This document shows positions 29,765 through 40,156 of a stretch of DNA of 64,000 nucleotides, in pieces (the first letter of the stretch is position 1; every line of letters starts with the position of its first letter). This DNA comes from Cerrena zonata (taxonomy: Eukaryota; Basidiomycota; Agaricomycetes; Polyporales; Cerrenaceae). The notes under the pieces are model-generated. The model was not told the DNA's origin. It did not search any database and was given only the letters and a program-made list of their open reading frames with translations. A program made the translations under genes and the position numbers. The stretch is taken from assembly GCA_038087015.1 (NCBI GenBank), contig JASBNA010000042.1, positions 310,001 to 374,000 on the forward strand. The letters are read 5' to 3'.

Positions 29765-32007
29765 CTAGAGCAATGGAGAATTATTACCATTGGTGCTTGT
29801 GCCGGGAGGACCACCACCACCTCTTAAAGGTTTGACAATTCTTAAGTTCAAGCCTATCTTTGGAGACGGCGATAAAGGAGATGAAATGACTGAGTTCGGA
29901 CGAGACTTAGGGGATGGGTGTAGTGCTAATTAATAAGCCATTGGGCTTAGGTTTGGGCGAAGGGGTATTAATATTTTCTAGATTGGAATTTACCGTCAAA
30001 ACTTGTTCGGTAATGTTGTTATCAGTGAGAAATTTACTTAGGGAATCATTTTGATGAAGCTGGTTTCAACACCTTCTTCGATGAAAGTGGTTTGTTGTTG
30101 TTGCTGTTGTTTTTCAAGTTTTTGGTTTTCAAGTTTTTCTTTAACCAAATCTAATTTATTTTCGAATCTGACTGATTCTTTTCGAACTTGATGATGTTGA
30201 TCTTTCAAAGCATTTTTCAATTTACCAATTTTATGATCTCTTGATTCGATGATTTTTTCACTTATTAATAAATGCTTACGTAAATTAACATTTATTAACT
30301 CAACGTCATTTAATTTATCATTCAATTTATGTAATGCATTTTCTAATTTATATAATTTCAGTTCATCTTGGTGAGAATTTTTAACATTTTCCATTTTCAT
30401 TGAAAGTATTACTGATTCTAATTCAGAGATTTTTTTATCACGACGATTTATTTCTTCATTAAGCCTGTTAGAAGATGTATCATTAGTTGGCGGTAATGGG
30501 ATTTTAGAAGGAGTTCTTGGACTTGATAATATATTTTTCAAATGGTTATTACTGGATAACATTGGTGTTGAAGATAAGGTTGGTGAAGATAAAGACGGAC
30601 CAATTGAATTTGCTAACGACGTTGAAATTGATAAGCCTGGACTAAAAGTTTTATTATTGGGTCCCGGAGTTTCGTTATTACGCCATTGTAATAATTCATA
30701 TTCAAGAGTTTTTATATAATCTGCTTGTTGAAGATTTTGTTTTTCTAAATTTGAATTTCTTAATTTTAATTGATGTACACTTGATTCAGTATTAATATGA
30801 ACAACATTACGAATGGATTTCGCTCTTGAACCGAATCTCAAAGTTGATAAAGTCTCAGGTTCATTTTCTAATGCTGGAGAACAATTGATTATAAGGGTTG
30901 TTCTTGAGTTCCCACCTAAGGATTCTTGTAAGATTCTAGTTAATTTAGAGTCTCTATAAGGTATATGAGATGATTTATTATCAGTTAAGGAATTAATAAC
31001 TAGTCCTAAAGCCAGTAAAGAACTATTAATTTTTTTAGCTTCTTCTAAATTATGACCTTGAGCTCCAGTTTTGATAACTTTTTCACTACCAGCCAAATCA
31101 ACCAAGAATAAATTAGATTTTTTAATTGTACCGTTAAGTAAATTTTTTTGGGATAACTTAATTTGGAAAATTGCATGAGATCTCGAAGATTCGAAATTCA
31201 TATTTGTTGAAGAAGTAGCACGAATCTTAGTACCTTGTTTTAATACTTGTAATAATTCATTTGAAGATGATACATAAATTTGACTAAGTCCTTTGACGTA
31301 AACCCCATTATCTTTGTCTTCATGAATGGTATAATTATGGGAAGCAGATGGGGTTTCCGAAGTATCGAGTAAATCTTTGATTTGTTCCATATAAATTTCC
31401 ATATAAGAAACACCAACAGTATATTCGATATCTGAGAGCCATTTTTAATATGATTGAAGATTTGATTGGTTATTCGAGGAATCAAACCACATGAAGCTTC
31501 ATCCGATAATGAAGGTCCAAACATTGTATAAGATTTACCAGAACCTGTTTGACCATAAGCTAAAATAGTACCATTATAACCATTAAAGTAATCTTCTAAA
31601 GTTTGATGAATTGAATAATGATAGATATCGACTTGAGAACTATTATGATCAAAGACTTTATCAAAAGTGAAAGTATTAGTATAATCTTTACCGTTTATTG
31701 AAACTGTTTCATCATTAAGAAATTCAACAATTGAAGGATTATTATTTTCAATTTCTAATTGATTTTGAGGTCTAAATCGACAAATCACTTTAATATTCGT
31801 ATTGACCGAGTTGGAACTCGAGCTTGATACAATCAGATTATTACGAGAGTGTAGACCTGATGACTGTAACTGTTTATGTTTAAATCTTGGGGATGTTGGA
31901 GTTGAAACATTCGAAAAATTTTGTTTAATTGGACTTTGTTGTAGATCAAAATCAGAAAATAGCCTAGAGTGTCTATTACGAGATTTAGGTGTCGAGATAC
32001 CTGACAT
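29765..32007 (-). CDS. Conventional kinesin (kinesin-1 heavy chain type), three frameshifts
   Basis: A plus-end-directed microtubule motor of the fungal conventional kinesin group. ATG 32007 (MSGISTPKSRNRHS) is chosen; the longer frame starts with GTG. The motor domain has IKVICRFRP, GQTGSGKSYTMFG (P-loop), NFESSRSHAIF (switch I) and LVDLAGSEK (switch II), then a neck and a coiled coil with Asn/Gln/Lys heptads. Frames change near 31437 (missing base), 30055-30065 (missing base) and about 29920 (extra base). Compensating gives 747 residues and a tail GLNLRIVKPLRGGGG, which resembles the autoinhibitory IAK region of kinesin-1. S. cerevisiae has only the divergent relative Smy1, whereas all nucleotide-binding motifs are canonical here. 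Family is secure; the exact C-terminus depends on the frameshift interpretation. Confidence 0.88.
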
Positions 32008-32254
32008 TCTTTCGAAGTTAGAATGGTAGTCAAGGGAGATCACTTGAGTATCAACGTGATTAACAGATCAATTAATTAAACTACTTTTTGTAAATAGATC
32101 AAAACTCCTTTTTGTTCCTTTTAATAGATTAAATCCACAAATCTTCGCACCTTAATTAAAAGGCCAACGCGTATTAATACTACAACTACTCTTACAATTC
32201 GATAAGATTATTATTTGAACGACATATATTAGAAACTACAAGATACTAAAACAT

Positions 32255-32917
32255 TTAAGCTTGGTATTGGTAGTCTGGGAAGTTTCTTAAGTTTTCTTCT
32301 AATGGACCTTTCTTGGATAAGAATTTAACGTAGGCACCATCATCTTTAACTTCACCATTGGTCTTTTTAGCAACATAGTCAGCTCTGTCTAATGGAGTGA
32401 AACCCCATTTCTTGGAAATAATAATTTTTTGTTGACCTGGGAACTTGTATCTGGCTCTTCTTAAACCTTCGATAACAACATCCTTGTTAGAATCTTTAGT
32501 TCTAGCAGACATCAAAATTTGACCAATGTCAACACGAGCAGCTAAACCGTGAGGTTTACCCCAGGCATTTCTCATACCTTGTTGCAATCTATCAGCACCG
32601 GCACATGACAACATCTTATTGATACGTAAAACGTGGAAAGGATGAACTCTAACTCTCAAGTGGAAAGAATCACGACCAGAGATTTTAGTAATATATTTGT
32701 TTGCGCAAATACGAGCAGCTTCCAAAGCTTCAGAAGATAATTGTTCCAATTCATTAGAAACTAAATGAACACATAATGGGAATTCATCAACAGTAGCCTT
32801 CTTACGACCTAAATCGTAAATTCTAATTTTGGCATCTGGAACAGCTCTGTTATATCTGGATTTTGGATAAGGCTTGTTCTTACAGTATCTGTAACATCTA
32901 GCTGGTCTTCTAGCCAT
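32255..32917 (-). CDS. RPL10: 60S ribosomal protein uL16
   Basis: A complete 220-residue uL16, the late-joining 60S protein loaded by Sqt1 and needed for Nmd3 release. The start [20 protein letters not shown] and the P-site loop region ([20 protein letters not shown]) match yeast Rpl10 (221 residues) throughout, ending NFPDYQYQA. The frame is intact. No intron lies in the coding part, but 6 nt upstream of the ATG there is a complete 3' splice signal (see 32923-33272), implying a leader intron. The gene is divergent from BUD20, another 60S biogenesis factor. Confidence 0.97.
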   Translation of the reverse strand: MARRPARCYRYCKNKPYPKSRYNRAVPDAKIRIYDLGRKKATVDEFPLCVHLVSNELEQLSSEALEAARICANKYITKISGRDSFHLRVRVHPFHVLRINKMLSCAGADRLQQGMRNAWGKPHGLAARVDIGQILMSARTKDSNKDVVIEGLRRARYKFPGQQKIIISKKWGFTPLDRADYVAKKTNGEVKDDGAYVKFLSKKGPLEENLRNFPDYQYQA

Positions 32918-32922
32918 TTTGT

Positions 32923-33272
32923 CTATGAAAAGTTGTTAGTAAATGAATTTTTTTTTTTGAAAGAAAGGATTACTAAGAGTTTTTATATTGCACGAATTTT
33001 CTGCTTACTAATTGTGACCCTCTACTTCAACTATCAACTGACCATCAACTGAACGTCAACTAAGAGCTACACACAGTAAAGTAGCAAACAAAATAATCAG
33101 TGAAGTGGTCAGACAACCAAGTCCATTAGTTATTGAATAATCCAATTTTTGATTTGTAATCCACCATTTTCAAGACTGGACGCTTCGTTCTTCAAACAGC
33201 TCCTCCAAACAGTTCTCCCAAATGCAATATAACTCCTATCCCCTGGCATCTTGCTGCCATGATTGGACATAC
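32923..33272 (-). other. Predicted 5'-UTR intron of RPL10
   Basis: On the minus strand a GTATGT donor (33272-33267, preceded by AAG), an exact TACTAAC (32941-32935) and an acceptor TCATAG ending at 32923 enclose 350 nt, five bases (ACAAA) before the RPL10 ATG. The length is close to the RPL8 and RPL2 introns (362 and 352 nt). This fits a leader intron. Confidence 0.7.
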
Positions 33273-33510
33273 CTTATTTAATAATGTATGGTAAAACACT
33301 GACAGTGCAAGAGAAGAAGTAACTTTTAATTGATATTTCAATCCAAACTCAGTGAGTGAGTGCCAAAAAGATTTTTTCTCTCTTCAAAGCACAAAAATGG
33401 TGAGCAGCGCAAAATAAAGAATTTTACTTAGTAAGCGTCATGTGACCAGACGTGACTGCTTTTCCGCTGGCCTCCTGCAGGTACCGTCACCTCGGTAATC
33501 ACACGCGCAT

Positions 33511-33555
33511 CACGTGCCGAGATCACATGACCGTTGAACAAAAACACCCGTGCAC
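33511..33555. promoter_or_regulatory. Cbf1 and Rap1-like sites between RPL10 and BUD20
   Basis: CACGTG at 33511-33516 with a nearby CACATGA (33524-33530), then ACACCCGTGCAC at 33544-33555. The 755-bp divergent region (32918-33673) serves RPL10 and BUD20, both 60S-related, and could co-regulate them. The rest of the gap holds the RPL10 leader intron and no additional gene. Confidence 0.55.
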
Positions 33556-33673
33556 ACCATAATACTCAATTTTTTTTTTTCTCTTCTTGAGATGAGCTTA
33601 TCAAAGTTATCAAATCAAGTTATTGAATCAGCTTGTTAGAACAACTTGTTAAATTACCGAGTTATTAGTTATA

Positions 33674-34138
33674 ATGGGTAGATACAGTGTTAAGAGGTAT
33701 AAGACCAAAAGAAGAACCAGAGACCTTGATCTCATCTACAACGATATATCCGATATTAATACCATTAGAAAATTGAAGAATCAACCGTTAGATGAAAATA
33801 AACCAGGGTTAGGACAGTATTATTGCGTTGAATGTGCCAAATATTATGAAAACCAACATGCATTAGACTGTCACTTGAAAACCAAAGTGCATAAAAGAAG
33901 GGTTAAAGAACTCAAACAAAGACCTTATACTAATTTAGAAAGTGAAGCAGCCTCGGGTACAAATATGGTCAAGTTCATGGAATCGGTTGAAAAATATAAA
34001 CAGATGGAACAAATCAAATCAGAAAACAAAAAGGAATACGACGAAGCCATTAATCAAAGAAAAGATAATTTAGATGCCATTATTACCGGTATTCCAAGTG
34101 AAAATAATGAAGCAAAAGAAATAGATATGACTGATTAA
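33674..34138 (+). CDS. BUD20: Pre-60S export factor Bud20
   Basis: A 154-residue shuttling zinc-finger protein of pre-60S particles that promotes nuclear export. The N-terminal basic stretch MGRYSVKRYKTKRRTRDLDL is nearly identical to yeast Bud20. A C2H2 finger of the double-stranded RNA-binding (ZnF U1-like) type follows: YYCVECAKYYENQHALDCHL then KVHKRRVKEL (about residues 51-83). The C-terminal part is charged and helical. The frame is intact. A Rap1-like element lies 120 bases upstream of the start. Confidence 0.97.
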   Translation: MGRYSVKRYKTKRRTRDLDLIYNDISDINTIRKLKNQPLDENKPGLGQYYCVECAKYYENQHALDCHLKTKVHKRRVKELKQRPYTNLESEAASGTNMVKFMESVEKYKQMEQIKSENKKEYDEAINQRKDNLDAIITGIPSENNEAKEIDMTD

Positions 34139-34314
34139 TGAATTGACGATTATAACCGGTTTTGTATATTAGCCTTCACTTCTTGCATTTACATTTTATA
34201 TAATTATTTAATATCAATCCTTGTAAGTTAAAACCTCCCCCATGTATTTTAAGTGAGCACAAAAAAAAGTTCTCAATTGAAGATTCAAACCAGTTATTAG
34301 GGTCCTTATCAAAG

Positions 34315-35289
34315 ATGAGAATTAGATTGAAGAGTCCTCATGGTAATGCCATCGTGTCATTATCCGAAACAGACGAGAGGGTGGAGACGGTTTTCAAAGA
34401 TGTGATTGCTCCAAACAATGCTGAATTATTCAAAGACCAGACGGTGGTGGCAATAAAGTCGGGATTCCCGCCCAAACCAATCGATCTACAGGCAAAGTTG
34501 GGAGAGGTGATCCAAAATGGTGATCAATTGATATTGGAGCTAGCCGGCCAAACTGCAGCAGATCCAACAACCCCCCAATCAAAACAGAAGAAGGTGGCTA
34601 CTGAAACCGAACAACTGGTGAATAAACTGGAGATTCCTTCAATTTCCATCCCGGATATAGACCAATACCTAATTCTTCGTAATATTCCGGACGACAACTC
34701 ATGCATGTTCAATGCCATTGCTTATGCTTTGGGCAAACCATTTGATTATTCCCAAGATTTAAGACTCGTGGTGTCAAATGAAATATCCCAGGATCCAATC
34801 ACTTATAACGAGATAATTCTAGGCCGATCCAATGATAATTATTGTAGTTGGATTAGTAAAAAAGATTCCTGGGGTGGCGCCATCGAACTAGGCATTCTAC
34901 TGAAAACACTAAACCTACGTATCAATTGCATCGATATCGAACTGGGTAACTTTATTAAATTTGAAGACGAGTCTAGTAACCCTACTAACTTCATCAATTT
35001 GATTTATTCCGGGGTTCATTACGACTTGCTAGTGACAAACCCAACACTAAGTGTCGACCACAAGGATAAATCAAGCGATCTAGGCAAATGGTCCATTGAT
35101 TTCGAGCCGGTGATTAACCAGTACTCAAACAAACTAGTGAAACTATTACAACTGCGTAATTACACTACAAACACCACCACCTTCAGAGTCAGGTGCTTGC
35201 AATGCTACCAGGTTCTTGTGGGCGAAACCGGCGCATCCAAGCACGCCAACGACACCGGACACTACAACTTCGGCGAAGTTGATAAGTAG
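34315..35289 (+). CDS. OTU1: Cdc48-associated deubiquitinase Otu1
   Basis: A 324-residue OTU-family cysteine protease that trims ubiquitin chains on Cdc48 substrates. An N-terminal UBX-like domain (residues 1-80, MRIRLKSPHG to ILELAGQ) binds Cdc48. The OTU catalytic core follows with PDDNSCMFNAIAYAL (Asp127, Cys130 nucleophile), WGGAIELGIL and GVHYDLL (His235). A C-terminal C2H2 finger reads RVRCLQCYQ to SKHANDTGH. All catalytic residues are present and the frame is intact. A CTG codon occurs after GIL in this conserved stretch, where homologues as I recall them often have Ser, which fits CTG-to-Ser decoding. Confidence 0.96.
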   Translation: MRIRLKSPHGNAIVSLSETDERVETVFKDVIAPNNAELFKDQTVVAIKSGFPPKPIDLQAKLGEVIQNGDQLILELAGQTAADPTTPQSKQKKVATETEQLVNKLEIPSISIPDIDQYLILRNIPDDNSCMFNAIAYALGKPFDYSQDLRLVVSNEISQDPITYNEIILGRSNDNYCSWISKKDSWGGAIELGILLKTLNLRINCIDIELGNFIKFEDESSNPTNFINLIYSGVHYDLLVTNPTLSVDHKDKSSDLGKWSIDFEPVINQYSNKLVKLLQLRNYTTNTTTFRVRCLQCYQVLVGETGASKHANDTGHYNFGEVDK

Positions 35290-35807
35290 ATGAACAAGAT
35301 GAACAAGTAGATAGTTTGCAACTTTTGTAGCCGCAAAAAACACCCAATGCCACAACCTGGAAAAAACACTCACAAACGAAAACCCGAAAAAAAGTCAAAA
35401 AAAAAAAAAAAAAAAAAAAAAGTCAATAAAAAAAGAGGCAAAAATTTTTCTGTTGAATTTTTCGAGTTGGAAGTCTCTGAGAATTGTAACTGTTGTTGTT
35501 GATCAGAATTGCTTTCACAGACATTCAAGACCCAGAAGAATTCATTCGTCCATTCCAATCACAGTGATACAGTTCAAGACTTTGGATTTCCTTTGAGTTT
35601 GTTCCAATTATTCATTATTAAACTTTCCAGGTTGTCATTTGCAGTTTGATTCAAATCAGTTCTTCATTGAAATATCGACTTGAATCATAATTGACCTAAA
35701 AAAAAAAAAGTTATTTATTAATATTCATTTCAAATAGTCATTAGAAAGAAGACGATTCTTTAATTTATTTTATTTCTTACGCCCTTGTATCAATATTTTT
35801 ATAGACC
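35290..35807. other. OTU1-eIF2A intergenic region
   Basis: This 518-bp gap has a long poly-A tract (about 35398-35421) and AT-rich promoter sequence. Open frames on the minus strand (35146-35558) are shadows of OTU1 and of the poly-A tract. No RNA gene or further ORF was seen. Confidence 0.45.
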
Positions 35808-37753
35808 ATGTCAGCAACTACTCAGTTTTTCTGTATGTATAAAAATTTGCATCAAATATGGGAATGATTTTTTTTTACTAACCAATACGTTAAGGTCGTC
35901 AACCAAAATCCGTTGATTTAATACAAGATTATGAAGAAGTTTCTAGTTTTAGTAAACCAACTGGTGAATGTCGTTGTGCCATATATTCATCAAATGGAGA
36001 ATATTTTGCTTATACCCAACCCAATAAAGTTATTATTATAAATACTACAGATGGATTAATCGTGAGAGAAATTGAAATTGCCGAAACTTTTGATTTACAT
36101 TTTAGTCCAAATGGTAAATTTTTAGCATTATGGACCAAACCAGTATTAATTAATAAAGAAAGTGGAATTTGGACCGAAAATATCATTGTATTCGATATTG
36201 TTAATAATCAAATCACTTCGAAATGGTCAAATAAACATCAAAATGGATGGAAACCCCAATTTACTCAAGATGAAAAAATTTTTGCTAAAAATTTTAATAA
36301 TAAAGAAATTCATTTTTTCAAAATTGATGAAGGTATTGCTGATTTAAATATTAATAAACCAACTTATAAATTTAAATTGAATGATGCTAAATCCCAATTT
36401 CAAAGTTTCCAAATTAGTCCTGGTTTAAATCCTTCAATTGCTATATTTGTACCTGAACAAAAGGGTAAACCTGCTCAAGTCATTATTTATAATGTACCTA
36501 ATTTTAATCAACCATTAACCACCAAAACATTTTTCAAAGCAGAAAGATGTCAATTAAAATGGAATTCTTTAGGTACTGCATTACTTGCATTAGCATCAAC
36601 TGATCATGATACTTCAAATAAATCTTATTACGGTGAATCTAATTTATATTTATTAGGGATTGCCGGTAGTTATGATTCAAGAATTGAATTAAAACGTGAT
36701 GGACCAATCCACGATATTACCTGGAGTCCAAGTGCAAGAGAATTTGCAGTAATCTATGGTTATATGCCTTCTGAAACCACCTTTTTCGACGCAAGAGGTA
36801 ATGCAATTCATTCTTTACCAACTCAACCTCGTAATACTATTTTATATAGTCCTCATGCTAGATTTGTTTTGGTTGCTGGGTTTGGTAATTTACAAGGTAC
36901 GGTTGATGTTTATGATCGTCAAAATAAATTTACTAAAGTTGCAACTTTTGAAGCTTCAAATACTTCAGTTTGTGAATGGAGTCCTTGTGGTCGATTTATT
37001 TTGACCGCCACCACTTCGCCAAGATTAAGAGTTGATAATGGTTTGAAAATCTGGCATGCTCTGGGTAAATTAATTTACTTAAAAAATTATCAAGAATTAT
37101 ATTCAATTAGTTGGAAACCTCAAGCAATTGAAAAATTCCCGGCATTAAAAGAATTAGAAGCTGCTCCCGAAGCTCATGAATCGGCCAAAGAATATCTTAA
37201 TGCAAAACAATTGGCCCAAGCAAATGCTGCTAAAAAACCTGCTGGTGCTTACCGTCCACCTCATGCTCGTAATTCTGGACGTTCTTCAATTGCCACCACG
37301 TTATATGAAAAGGAAAAATTAGCAAATGGCTCCTCCCAACAATCCCAACAACAAGGAACTGGAGTCGTTGGGGCCACCGGAAGACAAAAAATCATTCCTG
37401 GAGTGGCTCCAGTCACTAATAAAGAAAGTAAGAGTGCCAGTAAAAATAGAAGAAAAAGAGAAGCTAAAAAGAATGAACTGACTTCCCCAGCAGAATCTCC
37501 AGTGCCAACCCTCGCCGCCCCAGCTACTACTACTACTCCTTCCACCACCACTCCTGAAGTTGGTAGTGTTGTTGGAGGGGTTAGTTCACTCGAAGAGAAA
37601 AAAATCAGATCATTATTGAAAAAATTAAGAGCTATTGAATCATTGAAAATGAAACAAGCCAACGGAGAACCATTGGAAGACACTCAAGTTAATAAAATCC
37701 AAAAGGAAGACGAAATTAGAAAAGAATTAACTTCATTAGGATGGAGTGACTAA
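35808..37753 (+). CDS. Translation initiation factor eIF2A, one intron
   Basis: A WD-repeat (beta-propeller) factor that delivers Met-tRNA to 40S subunits independently of GTP; counterpart of yeast YGR054W. Coding sequence: 35808-35832 (MSATTQFF and first base of Cys) joined to 35895-37753, 627 residues against 642 in yeast. The 62-nt intron shows GTATGT, TACTAAC and TTAAG. Exon 2 reads RQPKSVDLIQDYEE. Features include FDLHFSPNGKFLALWTKP, CEWSPCGRFILTATTSPRLRVDNG and the C-terminal basic region SKNRRKREAKKNEL followed by a helical EEKKIRSLLKKLRAIESLKMKQ. The frame is intact. Confidence 0.94.
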
Positions 37754-38420
37754 ATAAACGTAATTAGATGAATCAAGATAACAAATTGTAGATAAGATAC
37801 TTTTTCGCAATCATTCTACGAATACCGTATTTGGAAAAGTAATTGAGAAACTTTAAAAAAAAAAATAAAGGTTAAAAAAAGCAGCAAAGCAAAAACATCG
37901 ATTAGCATAAAAATAGCTTCAATCAAGATAACAACGCAAACGAGGGAAACAAAACAAAAAAATATAACTGACGAGAACTACGAGGAATGACTGCTGCAAA
38001 AAACTAAACGAAAAAGTTATGAAGCCAATTGAAAAATAATAAGAATAAAGAATGAGTTACTGCAATCAGCAGTCGGCTTGTCGAATAGGAAGGTGTTTGT
38101 TACTCTGAGAAACGCCTTTACCAATATGAAATAAGAGAACTAAAAAAAAAAAAAAAAAAAAGACAAGATGGCAGAGAAAGAAATTACCTAGGTATACAAT
38201 AATTGACATTAGCAATTAAATGGATAAAGTACAGAGAAGGGATGGAAATTGAGTTTATTGGTGACAGGCTCCTGAAACAGCCAGCACACTGCAAAAAAAA
38301 AAAGGGTCACCGTACACGACACAGCGACACGACACGACGACACGACGACACGACTCGGTGGAACACGATCTAACAGTTTTTATCCCGATAACAAAGCCTT
38401 TTAGGGCCTTGCAACGTAGA

Positions 38421-38512
38421 ACTAATCGGCGAGTTCCGAGGGGCAGCCGGGTGGGCTACACGTCACCCTCGTAAGTCCGGGGGGAAACGCGATTTTCGAG
38501 TAGGCGCTTAGT
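38421..38512 (+). ncRNA. Candidate structured RNA or element (GC-rich nested inverted repeats)
   Basis: A GC-rich island in AT-rich DNA with nested complementarity: ACTAA/TTAGT (38421-38425, 38508-38512), AATC-GGCG/CGCGATT (38424-38431, 38488-38494), CGAGGG/CCCTCG (38437-38442, 38466-38471) and AGCC/GGCT (38445-38448, 38454-38457). Runs of five or six T follow from 38518, as at pol III terminators. It matches no tRNA, U-snRNA, SRP or RNase P signature I could confirm. Strand is a guess based on the T runs. Confidence 0.25.
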
Positions 38513-38917
38513 CTCACATTTTTCAATTTTTTCTTTTTGAATCAAAAACATAAAATCAAATCTTTTTAACAACTACTTGTTTCTTACTGATTCATCATCT
38601 TATCGTTGTATTGATCATATCATAGCTCGCTTGACCCGTCTACTGAGTGATCTATTTACAGTGTACGTATTTTCTACTACTAATGATCTCGAGGATATAG
38701 TATAATGTGAGTTTTATTTGCCGCCCATGTCGTTTATTCATTAGAGGGTCCCTCCACTTAAGCCATCCAATCTTTGTTATAAACTTTAATCGAGGTATCT
38801 TTAATTGCCAATTGCCTTTATAAACACGGTGGTGCAATTGCTGGTAACAGGTAACTTAATACTTACAGGTAAGTATAGGTAACACACACTTACAGGTCAA
38901 TGTTACAGGTATCTTTA

Positions 38918-39028
38918 TGATATCTAATGATATCTGATATCATTAAAGAGTCATTAAGATATCATTAAGGTATCATTAATATCATTAAGGTATCATTAAT
39001 ATCATTAAGGTATCATTAATATCATTAA
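38918..39028. repeat. Minisatellite, 20-bp unit plus diverged flanking copies
   Basis: Three exact tandem copies of GGTATCATTAATATCATTAA (38969-38988, 38989-39008, 39009-39028), preceded by shorter ATATCATTAA-type variants back to about 38918. Located about 1.1 kb upstream of the FKS1 start. Confidence 0.95.
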
Positions 39029-40156
39029 AGTACAGATATTACAGTTCGACTGGTCATTCCCAGTTGGAACCGACGATTTGCAATTGAAATAAAACCCTGG
39101 TGTCCGGGTCTTTTGTTAAGCGGCCGCTGGTGTTTGGGTTTGTTGCTGCGTGCCTTGATGGTCTCTGTCTCAACCCTTCAAAAATCGTTTTGAACCTGGC
39201 TAAAAAAGTAGTTGTTGCTGTTATTTGTTCTGTTTGTTCTATTTTTACCCTTGGTTTTTGGCTTATTCTTTTTCTTTTGTATGGTGAACTTGGGATTGCT
39301 CAGTAGAATATGCAGGACGTGGGCGGTTAATCTATGAGTGTCTTTTTTGATTTTTTTTGATTTTTTTTTTTGTTCTGTTAATGTTTTTTTTTGTTTTTGG
39401 TTGAATTGTGCCTCTTTCATCTCATTTCTTTTTCTCTCTCTCTCTTTTTTTTTTTATTGTGCCTACTGCGGTCAAATCAACTATCTTTTGTTCCCGATTT
39501 GATGGTGCTGATTTCCTAAACCTTTCATTTTCAGTACCTTTTAAACAGAAAAGAAGGGATTGTTTTTGTTTTCTGATTACCTGCTGGTCGGTGTTCGTGG
39601 TCGTATTTGGTGACTTAGTATCGGATTCTACAATGTTTCGATTAGAATTGTTTGATCTAATGACAAATTCCAATTCCTGATATCCTGTACTTTGGGCTAT
39701 TAAGTACTACGTGCTCTTCCATTACTCTTGCTTCTCTTCTCTTTGTTCCCCCTGTTCTTTACTTACCTTTCTAGAAAGTAGGTGTGTTCTCTTTCTCTTT
39801 TATTTTTAATTTTTTTGGGCTTTTTTGTGAGCTTTTTACTTTGATTTTGTATTTTTTTTTTTTTTTTTTTCTCTTTTGATTTTTTTTTTTTTTTTTCTGT
39901 TTCTTCTGTCTCGGTGTCGATTATTATTAACCTCCTTTCTGAGTTTATCCCGAATTTTTTTTTTTTCCCTTTACTCTCTGATCCCTTCTAACCTTTTTTT
40001 TTTTTGATTTAATTACTTCTTTTTATCTTCTCTTTTTTTTTTCTTACTTTTCACTCAGACCTTTTCCCCTTCGAAGTCACTGTCACTCGCTTAATTATAC
40101 TACACTCCTCCTTGTCGGTTCATCTTTTTTTCTATCAGAAATACTAACCGGAGAAG

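Larger units (their letters stand above)
37754..40156. other. Long non-coding region upstream of FKS1/GSC1
   Basis: This 2.4-kb gap is the longest in the window. It comprises A-rich eIF2A 3' sequence (37754-38200), tandem ACGAC-type repeats at 38323-38355, a GC-rich foldable island at 38400-38512, AGGTAA/ACAGGT-type repeats at 38857-38912, a 20-bp minisatellite at 38969-39028, and a T-rich tract with several T8-T18 runs at 39350-40060 immediately before FKS1. Open frames inside it (38652-38837, 39100-39306, 39408-39680) are low-complexity. Its size suggests complex regulation of the glucan synthase gene, or a non-coding transcript. Confidence 0.5.

Noticed and set aside
33396..33416. Start of a spliced gene at ATG followed by GTGAGC
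   Set aside because: The frame stops after six codons, no suitable acceptor and exon follow, and BUD20 has its own start.
38340..38400. RNase P RNA gene suggested by TCGGTGGAACAC, similar to part of yeast RPR1
   Set aside because: Only a 12-base match; the other conserved regions needed for RNase P RNA were not found nearby.
38393..38401. U5 snRNA loop suggested by GCCTTTTAG
   Set aside because: Last base differs from the invariant loop and flanks do not pair.
39100..39680. Short ORFs in the GSC1 upstream region
   Set aside because: Low-complexity translations of T-rich DNA with no recognisable features.
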